Below are positions 1 through 8,635 of a stretch of DNA of 64,000 nucleotides, piece by piece; position 1 is the first letter of the stretch; each line of letters opens with the position of its first letter. The translations under genes were made by a program, and so were the position numbers. The DNA lies in the NCBI RefSeq assembly GCF_050296195.1, contig NZ_JBNKRB010000008.1, one strand, 5' to 3'. This stretch comes from Gynuella sp050296195. Lineage in GTDB: Bacteria > Pseudomonadota > Gammaproteobacteria > Pseudomonadales > Natronospirillaceae. Under the pieces are notes generated by a model. The model did no database searches. It was not told where the DNA came from and was given only the letters and a program-made list of their open reading frames with translations.

Positions 1-2
1 GT

Positions 3-911
3 CTCTATTTGTACCACACAATGAACTGGGATCACTGTCAAGCCATCAACCTGGCACTCACTTATCTGGTTGAAAGAAAATGTAGTTCATTAGGTCACCA
101 TGTACTCTTGCTTATGTTTCATTGTGGAATCAATCACCTGGGGCACACCACACATCCACTGATAAAAATGCAATTTAAAGCAGCTCTCAAAAGACTAGCC
201 AAACTGAAATCCGTCAGCCTTCAAACCAGCAATGCTGAATATCTAAACAGCTACAATCAACTTTTGGCGCCGGCAAAAGACTTAAAACTACACCCAAATA
301 TTTTTGCCGGAGCCAACGATAATGGAAAGACTCCCAAAAAAGCAGATAGATCAACAGATACATCCCCTATCATCTTATATATGGGAGATATCAAGGCAGA
401 GAAGGGATTCCTCAACTTACCAAATCGTCTGAAACAACTGCTCCCAAAAGTGGACACCTCTATTATTATTCAGTATTCAGGTAAGTTACCGGCTGCTCCA
501 GTTTTTAAACAGTGCCAGCAAGAGCTACAAAACATGGCCGCCCAGCATCCCAAAATTGAGCTGATACCGCATTTCTGGAACCAACAAGAACTTCATAAAG
601 CACTGGCACATGCATCTTTGCTCGTGATGGACTACGATCCGACTGTATATGCAGAAAAAACTTCGGGAACATTATGGCTCTCCGCGTCCTATCGGTTACC
701 AATAGCTTTAAACGGGCATTCCTGGCTAAACCGCGAAGCTGATCGTTTAGGACTATGCTGGACAACTATTGACGACATCCATAAGGTAAAGAGCCAGAGA
801 CATAAGACAGCGCAGATACCAGAAAACAGTTACAAACAAGAACTGGAAACGCCATTCTGGACGTGGCTGAACAACACCTATCATTCTATGACTGAGTGCA
901 CATCATGTTAG
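3..911 (+). CDS. Glycosyltransferase, GT4-like, 5'-truncated by the window edge
   Basis: The frame is open to the first base, so this is the C-terminal part of a longer protein; the first in-frame start-like codon is a TTG at 9 but the true start is probably upstream. Visible is a C-terminal Rossmann-like half: a beta strand and phosphate-loop-like turn (ILYMGDIKAEKGF), then the HFWNQQELHKALAHASLLVMDYDP stretch in two pieces, the usual place where GT4 enzymes bind the nucleotide sugar. The classic E-x7-E motif is not clear (YAEKTSGTLWLSASYRLP is the equivalent). It would add a sugar to a cell-surface glycan at the cytoplasmic membrane face. It overlaps the next gene by a few bases, suggesting translational coupling. 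Donor and acceptor cannot be told from the sequence. Confidence 0.6.
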   Translation, partial: LYLYHTMNWDHCQAINLALTYLVERKCSSLGHHVLLLMFHCGINHLGHTTHPLIKMQFKAALKRLAKLKSVSLQTSNAEYLNSYNQLLAPAKDLKLHPNIFAGANDNGKTPKKADRSTDTSPIILYMGDIKAEKGFLNLPNRLKQLLPKVDTSIIIQYSGKLPAAPVFKQCQQELQNMAAQHPKIELIPHFWNQQELHKALAHASLLVMDYDPTVYAEKTSGTLWLSASYRLPIALNGHSWLNREADRLGLCWTTIDDIHKVKSQRHKTAQIPENSYKQELETPFWTWLNNTYHSMTECTSC

Positions 912-2044
912 AACTGATCAAACAATGTAATAAAGTGGTCGCCATAGGAGCAGATGTACTTTTTGGGCGTCTGGACGAACTGCTTGATAGCAATATCCAG
1001 ATCTTGCTGGCCGCACCTGAGCTCAAACAACGGCCCGTAGGTAACCATATCACTTACCACGAGCAATGGATCAGTGACCACAATAACGAAATCACTCAGT
1101 ATCAGTTTAACTTAAAGCACATGCACACTCTCCGGCCAGCAAACCAGATGCTGACACTGTATCCTGGGTTAAAAGTTGAACAGATGCGCAGTGTGCAACC
1201 TGTTAGCGCTTCTGACTTCATAAAAAAAATTACGCTTAACGCAGAAGAGAAAAACGGTCTGATTGTCGACATGCTGGGAGAAGAACACTCCATTCTGAAA
1301 AACCTGATCGATACTCAAGCGTTAAAAAACTTTAGTGTTATTGTTCTCGTCAGCTACGACACAGAACTATTTGATGACCAAAGACCTCATTCTCAATTAT
1401 TAGAGATTTTGGAACAGAACGGGTTTGACTGTCTTTCCACAGAAGAGGACAAAAGCTCAGACCTCGGAAAACACCTGACACTGTTTAGACAAAATACGTT
1501 AATCCCACAACTGCTTCAGCTGAAAGAGAATCTGCAGCTATCTCAGCAGGAAAACGAAGAACTGCGAACAAAAATAAAAGACCTTCAGGACAACCATAAA
1601 TCGGTACAAAACACGGTTGAACAACAAATACAAAAGTTAGAAGAGCAGCAAGTACACTCTCAACAACTCAAGAGCGAACTGCAAGCTGCACAACAAAAAA
1701 ATGAAGCTCTTGAATCGAATACTGCTTTACTGGAAAAACAAGCCAAAAACCATGAATCTGTGATGGAAGAAAATCTTTTACTTAAAAAACAAGTCACAGA
1801 ACAGGATAACCGTATCCATCAACTGGATACTGAAAATAAAGAGCATTTGAAACAACTGGCTCAAATAGAAATTCTTCAGAAGGATCTACAGGATTTAAAA
1901 AAACAGCTTGCAGAAAAAGAAAACTATATTTCTTCACTGGAAAATGAAAAGCAAGAACTCGAATATCGGCAAAGCCAGTTGGACAACGAATTCACAAAAG
2001 TAGATGCGCAATTAGAACTCCTAAAAGAAATGCTAATAAAATGA
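905..2044 (+). CDS. Coiled-coil protein with an FkbM-like N-terminal half domain
   Basis: About 379 residues from the ATG at 905; a GTG at 896 is also possible. Residues 1-200 form an alpha/beta domain in which LIVDMLGEEHSILKNL, followed by a strand, an acidic loop and ILEQNGFDCL, resembles the second half of FkbM-type methyltransferases, but the SAM-binding glycine-rich start is not evident. Residues about 205-380 are an almost unbroken coiled coil rich in Q, E, K and L. There is no signal peptide or membrane segment, so it is probably cytoplasmic. It sits between glycosyltransferase and methyltransferase genes and may scaffold or measure the glycan machinery, by analogy with coiled-coil chain-length regulators; that role is inference. 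Confidence 0.6.
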   Translation: MLELIKQCNKVVAIGADVLFGRLDELLDSNIQILLAAPELKQRPVGNHITYHEQWISDHNNEITQYQFNLKHMHTLRPANQMLTLYPGLKVEQMRSVQPVSASDFIKKITLNAEEKNGLIVDMLGEEHSILKNLIDTQALKNFSVIVLVSYDTELFDDQRPHSQLLEILEQNGFDCLSTEEDKSSDLGKHLTLFRQNTLIPQLLQLKENLQLSQQENEELRTKIKDLQDNHKSVQNTVEQQIQKLEEQQVHSQQLKSELQAAQQKNEALESNTALLEKQAKNHESVMEENLLLKKQVTEQDNRIHQLDTENKEHLKQLAQIEILQKDLQDLKKQLAEKENYISSLENEKQELEYRQSQLDNEFTKVDAQLELLKEMLIK

Positions 2045-2056
2045 GAGCCCCCTGCA

Positions 2057-2083
2057 TTAACTAAAGTATGACCACAATATAAT
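2057..2083 (+). promoter_or_regulatory. Possible sigma-70 promoter in the 2045-2148 gap
   Basis: A perfect TATAAT lies at 2078-2083, with a TTAACT hexamer at 2057-2062 and a short 15-base spacer. The only sizeable gap in the left part of the glycan locus is here, so an internal promoter for the genes from 2149 is plausible. The AT-rich background makes chance matches common. Confidence 0.25.
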
Positions 2084-2148
2084 TAGAGTACGAGCAAAGA
2101 GTTAGCATATCCTTGCCCCCAACAACCTCAACCAACAACTAAAAACTT

Positions 2149-3777
2149 ATGCCAAATTATAGCCATCCAAAGAACATCTCTCATTCTGGCCTAGGCAATC
2201 AATTGGAAACAACAGGTACAGATATGTTGCAGTATGCAATTTCTTATTGGGAAGTAGCAGATTGGGAAAATCTTTACTCCTTACCTATCAAGATAGACTC
2301 GTCCGAAACACAAATAATTGCATTAAAAGCAATTGCATTGTATCAACTAGGTCAGCTGGATCTCGGAAGACAGTGGGCAAAGAAAGCTTTAGATAATGGA
2401 TTTGACAAGCACGTTTTTGGCAAGGTCTTACTCTCCAGCTTGTACCACACGGTAGGTAAGGCTTTTCTTGTTTTAAATAAACAGGAAAAATCGACTTCAA
2501 ATTTCAAACTCGCCTGCGAATTAACCGTAAGCCAAGAAAAAATAGGTACTCTTTTAGAGTTTCGTACCATAAAAGAAATGATAAGACTTAATATGCTGAA
2601 TCGCAGCATTAATTTGTTAGAAGACTTGATCATATCCAAAAACTCAGAAAAGACACCCAGCTATATATCATCGCAACAGTTTGAACAAAACGCACACAAA
2701 GCAATATTGGATATTAGAGAGGAACTAAGGAACTTAAAATACAACACTAGTATCAACCACAAAAATAGCATAGATAAAGATAATAGAGACATCTCTAATG
2801 TTGTCTTAACCTGTCTGACTGCAGATGACTTTTTATTAGAAGTCGATAAATATTTATTAGGCAGCACACTCAGTCATAGTGACAAGTTTAACTTGTGCTT
2901 GCATCTGGCGCTAGAAATGAAAAGCCGCAATGACTTAATGATGGCTCAACATTTTGCAAATACCGCATTGGAGTTTCTTTCTGAAATTCCGAAGAAAGAA
3001 TATGATCAAAAAATCGAAATTATATCTTTATTATTATCACTTGGAAGAGAACTAGAAGCTATTGGGCTGGCTTTATCTCTGATCAATTACAGAAAAAAAT
3101 TAGACGACGAACAGGAAAAAAAACTACTGTCCAGCGCAAAGAATATTATTTTAAAAAAACAAGAATCAAAAGTGCATGGACACGATTTATTATTAAAATA
3201 TCTCGAACAAAATTTTTCCCAGATTAAACAAGAAAACAAAAAATACGTGCTTATTGAAATAGGCACAACAAGAGAAAATGTATCCGGTCAAGGCTCAACC
3301 GGTATATTTGCTAAACTTTGTCACACGCATGACATTGACTTCATTACCGTTGATATGGATGAACACAACACAAGAACAGCCAACGACTATTTTTCCAAAC
3401 ATAAACTAAGAGCCAAAGCCCTAACCTCTAAAGGTGAAGATTTTCTGGCCAATTACGAACAGGAAATCGATTTCATTTTTTTAGATGCTTATGACTTTGA
3501 TCACGGTGGGCATTCTGAACTCCGTCAAAGCCGGTATCAAAAGTTTTTAGGCAGCAGAATAGATGAAATAGCTTGCCACGAAATGCATTTAATATGTGCC
3601 AGGCACTTACTCACGAAGTTAGCTCCTGACGGGCTTATCTGCCTGGATGACACATGGCAAGATGATCAGAAAAACTGGGTGGCGAAAGGAACATTAGCCA
3701 CTCCTTTCCTGCTACAAAATGGTTTTTCAATAATCGAACAAAGAAATCGGGCAGTACTTCTTAAAAGGAACGCATAA
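2149..3777 (+). CDS. Helical-repeat protein fused to a class I SAM methyltransferase domain
   Basis: 542 residues in two parts. Residues 25-360 are helical and TPR-like (for example ALKAIALYQLGQLDLGRQWA and LHLALEMKSRNDLMMAQHFA). Residues about 365-540 form a Rossmann methyltransferase: YVLIEIGTTRENVSGQGST corresponds to motif I, DFITVDMDEHN to motif II with its acidic ribose-binding residue, and EIDFIFLDAYDFDHGGH to the motif IV region, ending in ICLDDTW. This layout resembles small-molecule or sugar O-methyltransferases of the CmcI/Methyltransf_24 type. It probably methylates a glycan or a glycan-linked protein. The ATG at 2149 lacks a clear ribosome-binding site; an ATG at 2224 has AGG about 7 bases ahead and is an alternative. 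The next gene starts directly after its stop. Confidence 0.65.
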   Translation: MPNYSHPKNISHSGLGNQLETTGTDMLQYAISYWEVADWENLYSLPIKIDSSETQIIALKAIALYQLGQLDLGRQWAKKALDNGFDKHVFGKVLLSSLYHTVGKAFLVLNKQEKSTSNFKLACELTVSQEKIGTLLEFRTIKEMIRLNMLNRSINLLEDLIISKNSEKTPSYISSQQFEQNAHKAILDIREELRNLKYNTSINHKNSIDKDNRDISNVVLTCLTADDFLLEVDKYLLGSTLSHSDKFNLCLHLALEMKSRNDLMMAQHFANTALEFLSEIPKKEYDQKIEIISLLLSLGRELEAIGLALSLINYRKKLDDEQEKKLLSSAKNIILKKQESKVHGHDLLLKYLEQNFSQIKQENKKYVLIEIGTTRENVSGQGSTGIFAKLCHTHDIDFITVDMDEHNTRTANDYFSKHKLRAKALTSKGEDFLANYEQEIDFIFLDAYDFDHGGHSELRQSRYQKFLGSRIDEIACHEMHLICARHLLTKLAPDGLICLDDTWQDDQKNWVAKGTLATPFLLQNGFSIIEQRNRAVLLKRNA

Positions 3778-4461
3778 GTGAACAGTCGTTTGGCATCGCT
3801 TAAAAATCGACACGTGGACGAAAGATGTGTTTTGGTTTGCAACGGTCCCTCTCTTAACAACATGAACTTATCTTTTCTAAAGAGAGAGTACTGTATTGGT
3901 CTAAATAAAATATACCTAGGATTTAATAAATTCAGGTTTTATCCCCAGTATTATGTAGCAATAAATAGTCATGTCTTAAGACAATCTGAACATGAAATTA
4001 AAAAACTCACAAGCAGAAAGTTTCTTAGCGCTAAAGCCAGTGACATATTTAAAGAAAATTCATTAACTCACTTAATTAACACAGGACTCCCACCCTCCAT
4101 ATTTTCTACAGACATAGCTTATGGAATAGGTGAAGGTTGGACGGTAACCTATGCGGCACTACAGATAGCTTACCACTTAGGCTTTAAAGAAATCATAATT
4201 ATAGGAATGGATCATAGATTTCAATTCGAAGGGCGAGCAAATGAAACGAATAGAATGTTAGGAAAAGATTGCAATCATTTTTGTGACACCTATTTCTCGG
4301 GCCAAAAATGGGACAACCCTGACCTTGATAATTCGGAGAAGTCTTACAAACACGCAAAAGAAATATTTGAGAAAGACAATAGAGTTATATATGACGCTAC
4401 TGTTGATGGTGCTTGTAACGTTTTTAAAAAAATTAACTATAAAGAGTATTTCGGAATATAA
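3778..4461 (+). CDS. MptE/DUF115-like or GT42-like protein (possible sialic-acid-type transferase)
   Basis: 227 residues, GTG start immediately after the TAA of the previous gene, with AAGGAAC about 10 bases upstream. Visible motifs are CVLVCNGPSLNNMNLSFLKR near the N-terminus and VTYAALQIAYHLGFKEIIIIGMDH around residues 120-145. The GNGPSL start and the ALGYKEIyLiGmDh-type strand are shared by the DUF115 family, which includes Maf flagellin-glycosylation proteins, and by GT42 sialyltransferases of the Cst-II type. With a CMP-sugar synthetase-like gene 1.8 kb downstream, a role in transferring a CMP-activated nonulosonate-like sugar is attractive but is inference. Cytoplasmic, no membrane segment. 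Confidence 0.6.
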   Translation: MNSRLASLKNRHVDERCVLVCNGPSLNNMNLSFLKREYCIGLNKIYLGFNKFRFYPQYYVAINSHVLRQSEHEIKKLTSRKFLSAKASDIFKENSLTHLINTGLPPSIFSTDIAYGIGEGWTVTYAALQIAYHLGFKEIIIIGMDHRFQFEGRANETNRMLGKDCNHFCDTYFSGQKWDNPDLDNSEKSYKHAKEIFEKDNRVIYDATVDGACNVFKKINYKEYFGI

Positions 4462-4464
4462 ACC

Positions 4465-5343
4465 ATGATTAAAATCCAGGCTAACAACATTTTAGGAGAA
4501 TCTCCTATATGGCACCCGCAAAGAGAAAGCTGGTTTTGGCTGGACATTATCGATCAGAAATTATTTGAACTTCCTTTCTCTGAAAATAAAACAGGAAAGA
4601 GTATCGTTAGAGAGCTCCCAACAATTGTATCTGCGCTCGCAGTAATCTCTGACACCCTACTGCTCATGGCCTGTGAAGACTGCATAGCTCAATACAACCT
4701 AAGTACAGAAGAATTCGAAAAGTTAATCGAGCTACCCCTACCAGATGGCTTTAGAACCAACGATGGAAGTGTTGGCCCAGATGGAAAGTTTTGGTTTGGC
4801 ACAATGGAAAAAGTGCCCTCAGGCGAAAACGGAAAAATATTTTGTTTATCGACAGATCTCCACTTGGAGCAACAAATGTCGGGAGTAGGAATACCAAATA
4901 CCTTACGCTGGCCTTCAAAGAATGCGCTGTTGCTAAGTGACTCATGGAAACAAGTGCTATTTAAAATACCTCTCGAAAATGGGAAATTAGATATGCCTCA
5001 TTCTCTACCCATACTAGACTTAAAAAAATCAACGGCAACCCCTGATGGCGGAGCCATTGACACAAGTGGCAATTTGTGGATAGCTCAGTGGGATGGATAT
5101 TGTATCACCTGTCTGGACTGCACAGGAAAGGAGGTTGATCGGATCAACTTACCAGTACCTCAACCGACAAGTTGTGCTTTTGGTGGAAACGATATGCAAT
5201 ACCTTTTTATAACATCCGCAAAAGAAGGGCTAACGGATGAAAAACTTGAACAATATCCCTTATCTGGTAGTACCTTTATTGTTCACCTTCCTGTCAAAGG
5301 ACAGAAAGTACCAAGATTCAACATCATTGAAGCATCATGCTAG
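4465..5343 (+). CDS. SMP-30/gluconolactonase/LRE-like beta-propeller protein
   Basis: 292 residues. The family start NNILGESPIWHPQRESWFWLD is present with the metal-ligand Glu (GES), followed by FRTNDGSVGPDGKFWFGTM, which supplies the Asn and Asp usually involved in metal binding, and the later TPDGGAIDTSGNLWIAQWDG, with its Asp. These fit the six-bladed SMP-30 fold that hydrolyses sugar lactones using one divalent metal ion. It overlaps the GT2 gene by 7 bases and lies in an operon with an SDR and a hydroxyacid dehydrogenase, so an aldonolactone produced by sugar oxidation is a reasonable substrate. A lactonase inside a glycan cassette is unusual. Confidence 0.8.
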   Translation: MIKIQANNILGESPIWHPQRESWFWLDIIDQKLFELPFSENKTGKSIVRELPTIVSALAVISDTLLLMACEDCIAQYNLSTEEFEKLIELPLPDGFRTNDGSVGPDGKFWFGTMEKVPSGENGKIFCLSTDLHLEQQMSGVGIPNTLRWPSKNALLLSDSWKQVLFKIPLENGKLDMPHSLPILDLKKSTATPDGGAIDTSGNLWIAQWDGYCITCLDCTGKEVDRINLPVPQPTSCAFGGNDMQYLFITSAKEGLTDEKLEQYPLSGSTFIVHLPVKGQKVPRFNIIEASC

Positions 5344-6248
5344 TTAGTATCATCATTAGAACCTATAATGAAGAACGTTATTTGGCCGAATTATTGGGCC
5401 AGATATCTCAGCAACGTTCTGAACTATTTAATATAGAAACGGTTATTGTTGACTCTGGTTCTACTGATAATACGCTTAAGATTGCCAAAAATTATGATTG
5501 TCGTATTACGTATATTTCAAAATCCGACTTCACCTTCGGGCGAGCGCTCAACATTGGCTGTCAGTATGCTGATGGAGATTACCTAGTCTTTATAAGTGGA
5601 CACTGTATTCCAACAAATGATCAATGGATTACAGAGCTATGCCGCCCCTTGATTAAAGGAAGCATCGATTACACATACGGGCGGCAAATCGGGCGCAATA
5701 CAACTAAGTACTCCGAAAATCAACATTTTCACAAATGGTTTCCACCATACTCAAAAATTCCTCAGGAAGGTTTTTTTTGTAATAACGCAAACGCAGCCAT
5801 TTCCCAAACAACATGGAGCAAGTTCAAATTCAATGAAGATCTTACCGGCCTTGAAGATATGTATCTAGCAAAGCAGATCATAGAAAGTGGTGGTAAAGTT
5901 GGCTATGTTTCGAATGCATCCGTCTACCATATTCATGATGAGACATGGCGGCAAGTTCGTATACGTTACGAAAGAGAAGCTTACGCTCTACAGCAAATAA
6001 TGCCTGAAGTACACTTTTCTTTGCCTGACTTTTTTCGTTATTTTATATCAAGTATTCTTGCTGACAGTTCTGCTGCAATTCGAGAGTCAGTATTCTTGAG
6101 GAGAATTCTTGAAATTGTGTTATTTCGATTTAATCATTATTGGGGTACGTACCTAGGAAATCACGAACATCGAAAACTTTCTAACAAGATGAAAAAACAC
6201 TATTTTTATCCACTAGATTTAGAGCGAGACAACTATAATGGCAAGTAA
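5337..6248 (+). CDS. Glycosyltransferase family 2 (GT-A fold)
   Basis: 303 residues. The N-terminus VSIIIRTYNEERYLAELL and ETVIVDSGSTDNTLKIA are the standard GT2 nucleotide-binding strands. At the usual DxD position the sequence reads DYLVFISGHCIPTND, so the metal-binding acid pair is not canonical, as is seen in some rhamnosyl- or fucosyl-like GT2 enzymes. LTGLEDMYLAKQIIESGGKVGYV supplies the catalytic-base ED region. Start and stop overlap both neighbours (7 and 11 bases), showing tight coupling to the SMP-30-like and cytidylyltransferase genes. Acts on the cytoplasmic face of the membrane; specificity unknown. Confidence 0.8.
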   Translation: MLVSIIIRTYNEERYLAELLGQISQQRSELFNIETVIVDSGSTDNTLKIAKNYDCRITYISKSDFTFGRALNIGCQYADGDYLVFISGHCIPTNDQWITELCRPLIKGSIDYTYGRQIGRNTTKYSENQHFHKWFPPYSKIPQEGFFCNNANAAISQTTWSKFKFNEDLTGLEDMYLAKQIIESGGKVGYVSNASVYHIHDETWRQVRIRYEREAYALQQIMPEVHFSLPDFFRYFISSILADSSAAIRESVFLRRILEIVLFRFNHYWGTYLGNHEHRKLSNKMKKHYFYPLDLERDNYNGK

Positions 6249-6915
6249 AACTGTTGCATTATTACCAATGAAAGCAAATAGCGAGCGGGTAAAAGGCAAG
6301 AACTTTAGAGTACTTGCTGGAAAGCCATTATTTAAATGGATACTGGATGCCTTGTTAGCTGTTGAAAGCATAGACCAAATCATAATTAATACAGACGCCC
6401 GGTCAATCCTTGAGGATAACGGCTTGGTTGAAGATGGCAGAATTATAATTCGGGACAGAAAACCAGAACTAATTGGTGATTTTGTCAGCATGAATAAAAT
6501 TCTCGCTGACGATATTGAAGCTGTGCCCGCTGATAGTTACATAATGACTCATACGACCAACCCTCTTATTAGCTCGGCGACTATCGACAACGCACTAAAA
6601 CTTTTTAGATCTGACAAAAACTTTGATTCTCTATTCTCTGTCAATAAAGTACAGACCCGATTTTATCGCGAAGATGGTTCTGCAGTGAACCACGATCCTC
6701 AAAATCTAATTCGCACGCAAGATTTAGAACCATGGTTTGAGGAAAACTCTTGTCTGTATATCTTCACTAGAGACTCCTTTGCCAAGACCCATGCACGCAT
6801 TGGTACCCAGCCTATGATGTTTGAAACCCCACCACTTGAATCACTGGATATAGATGAACCTCACGACTGGGACATGGTGGCAGCAATAGCAGAACACATG
6901 AGGAATACAAAATGA
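6238..6915 (+). CDS. Acylneuraminate/Kdo-type cytidylyltransferase (CMP-sugar synthetase)
   Basis: 225 residues. VALLPMKANSERVKGKNFRVLAGKPLFKW, quoted here as the region of residues 5-33, carries the CTP-binding SER-x-GKN signature of NeuA/KdsB-like enzymes; IIINTDARSI and YIMTHTTNPLISSATID match the core. The family joins CMP to the anomeric hydroxyl of a 2-keto-3-deoxy sugar acid using CTP and magnesium. It overlaps the GT2 gene by 11 bases and the dehydrogenase by 4. No NeuB, NeuC or KdsA homologue lies in the window, so its sugar is either made elsewhere or by an unusual route through the adjoining dehydrogenases. Confidence 0.85.
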   Translation: MASKTVALLPMKANSERVKGKNFRVLAGKPLFKWILDALLAVESIDQIIINTDARSILEDNGLVEDGRIIIRDRKPELIGDFVSMNKILADDIEAVPADSYIMTHTTNPLISSATIDNALKLFRSDKNFDSLFSVNKVQTRFYREDGSAVNHDPQNLIRTQDLEPWFEENSCLYIFTRDSFAKTHARIGTQPMMFETPPLESLDIDEPHDWDMVAAIAEHMRNTK

Positions 6916-7850
6916 AAGATGTACTTGTCACTTGCCCACCGATGCTTGGCCAAATAGATAAATTTACTTTGATAGCAAAAGAAATGGGCCTAAGACTTGT
7001 GCCAGCGGAAACGACTCAAACATTAAGCGAGCAGGAGTTAATAAATCTGGTCCCCGAATATGATGGTTGGATTATCGGCGATGATCCTGCGACTAAATCT
7101 GTATTCAGTGCTGGTAAAGCGGGGAGACTAAAGGCAGCTGTAAAATGGGGGATTGGTGTAGATAACGTCAATTTTACAGCTTGTCAGGAACTAAATATAC
7201 CCATCACCAATACACCCAACATGTTTGGCGGCGAAGTTGCAGATGTGGCTATAACCTACATTCTGGGTCTGGCTAGACAAACATATTTTATTGATCGCGA
7301 AGTTCGTAATGGGTACTGGCCCAAACCAGCAGGTATCAGCATATCCGGAAAAAACATTGGAATCGTGGGATTCGGGGATATCGGAAAGAGCCTTACCAAA
7401 AGATTATCCGGGTTCGATGTCACAGTAACAGTTTATGACCCCGGCGTTGACAATGTACAAGGGTTCGATTTCGCATCACATAAAGCATTTCCAGATGGAT
7501 TATCTGAACTTGATTTTTTGATATTTACATGCTCCCTCAATCAGCACAACTATCATATGCTGAATAGCGAAACCCTGGAGTTACTGAAAGAAGGTGCCTA
7601 TGTTATAAACGTCGCGAGAGGCCCACTTATTGATGAAGCAGCACTAATCAGTGCGCTAAAATCTGGTCACGTAAAAGCTGCAGCACTAGATGTTTTCGAA
7701 ATAGAACCATTACCTTCGGACTCCCCACTAAGGAATATGCAGCAATGTATCTTTGGTTCTCATAATGGCTCCAATACCGTAGAAGGTGTTGAACGCGCCA
7801 CACTTGAAGCTCTAAATAAAATTTCGGGATTTTTCAATGAAACTGAATAG
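6912..7850 (+). CDS. D-isomer-specific 2-hydroxyacid dehydrogenase family protein
   Basis: 312 residues. The NAD-binding motif is GIVGFGDIGKSL (about residues 150-161). The catalytic Arg is in VKWGIGVDNVNF or the later INVARGPLIDEAAL, the Glu in ALDVFEIEPLP and the His in FGSHNGSNT, the expected order for the phosphoglycerate dehydrogenase family. The length lacks the ACT domain of SerA. It overlaps the cytidylyltransferase by 4 bases (ATGA) and the SDR by 14. Its place between a CMP-sugar synthetase and an SDR argues for oxidation or reduction at the carbon next to a carboxylate in a sugar acid, rather than serine synthesis. Confidence 0.85.
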   Translation: MKDVLVTCPPMLGQIDKFTLIAKEMGLRLVPAETTQTLSEQELINLVPEYDGWIIGDDPATKSVFSAGKAGRLKAAVKWGIGVDNVNFTACQELNIPITNTPNMFGGEVADVAITYILGLARQTYFIDREVRNGYWPKPAGISISGKNIGIVGFGDIGKSLTKRLSGFDVTVTVYDPGVDNVQGFDFASHKAFPDGLSELDFLIFTCSLNQHNYHMLNSETLELLKEGAYVINVARGPLIDEAALISALKSGHVKAAALDVFEIEPLPSDSPLRNMQQCIFGSHNGSNTVEGVERATLEALNKISGFFNETE

Positions 7851-8592
7851 CCAACCATGGGTACTGATTACTGGGGCAAACGGCGGCATAGGCAAAGCAC
7901 TGGTTAGTTGTTTTGCAGACAATGGTTATCAGGTAATTGCTACAGATATTATTCCACTGAGTGACAGCAGAAGTAATGTCAAGAATTTTCAAATAGACCT
8001 GGAACGCTTTGTCGATGATGAAGTATATGCCGATGAATTTTTTAGAAATGTTAATGATGTAACTGATAACGAAGGAATTTCTGCTCTCATCAATAATGCC
8101 GCCACTCAAATTTTAGGAAGTTGCTCTGAAATTACCCGCAAGCAATGGAAGAGCAGCTTTAACGTTAATTTAGCCGCTCCATTTTTTCTCAGCCAGTGTT
8201 TTCTCTCTGATCTGGAAAAAAATAAAGGAGCTATCGTTAACATTAGCAGCATTCATGCTTTACAAACCAAGAAGAATTTTATCGCATATGCTACTACCAA
8301 AGGCGGTCTTAGTTCGTTAACCCGGAATATGGCTGTAGACCTGGGCAACAGGGTTCGCGTCAATGCTATTGAGCCCGCAGCGGTGAGTACTGAAATGTTA
8401 AAAGCTGGCTTTGAAGGTAAGGAAGACCAGTTCAAACTGTTAGAGTCTTTTCATCCAATAGCAAGAATTGCGACACCTGAAGAGGTTTCTGAGCTCGCAC
8501 TATTTTTATGTTCTGAAAAATCAAGTTTTATTCATGGAGCCTGTATTAGTGCGACAGGTGGAATACATGGATGTCTGAATGACCCTGATTAA
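7837..8592 (+). CDS. Short-chain dehydrogenase/reductase (SDR)
   Basis: 251 residues, classical SDR. ITGANGGIGKAL is the TGxxxGxG cofactor site, LINNAA the structural NNAG-type motif, IVNISS carries the catalytic Ser strand, and YATTKGG is the YxxxK pair. AIEPAAVSTEM is the post-catalytic loop. It starts inside the preceding dehydrogenase gene, 14 bases before its stop, so the two are probably translated together. Related SDRs (PtmA type) occur next to CMP-legionaminate synthetase genes, which fits a sugar-modifying role. Exact substrate unknown. Confidence 0.85.
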   Translation: MKLNSQPWVLITGANGGIGKALVSCFADNGYQVIATDIIPLSDSRSNVKNFQIDLERFVDDEVYADEFFRNVNDVTDNEGISALINNAATQILGSCSEITRKQWKSSFNVNLAAPFFLSQCFLSDLEKNKGAIVNISSIHALQTKKNFIAYATTKGGLSSLTRNMAVDLGNRVRVNAIEPAAVSTEMLKAGFEGKEDQFKLLESFHPIARIATPEEVSELALFLCSEKSSFIHGACISATGGIHGCLNDPD

Positions 8593-8635
8593 ACGCTTGT
8601 ATAATATTCAACAAACCATTTCTTGATAAAAATAT

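Noticed and set aside
905..2044. SMC or chromosome-partition ATPase
   Set aside because: The coiled coil matches by composition only; there are no Walker motifs or hinge.
6912..7850. A second housekeeping serA
   Set aside because: The fold fits, but it overlaps CMP-sugar genes on both sides and lacks an ACT domain, so a glycan role is more likely.
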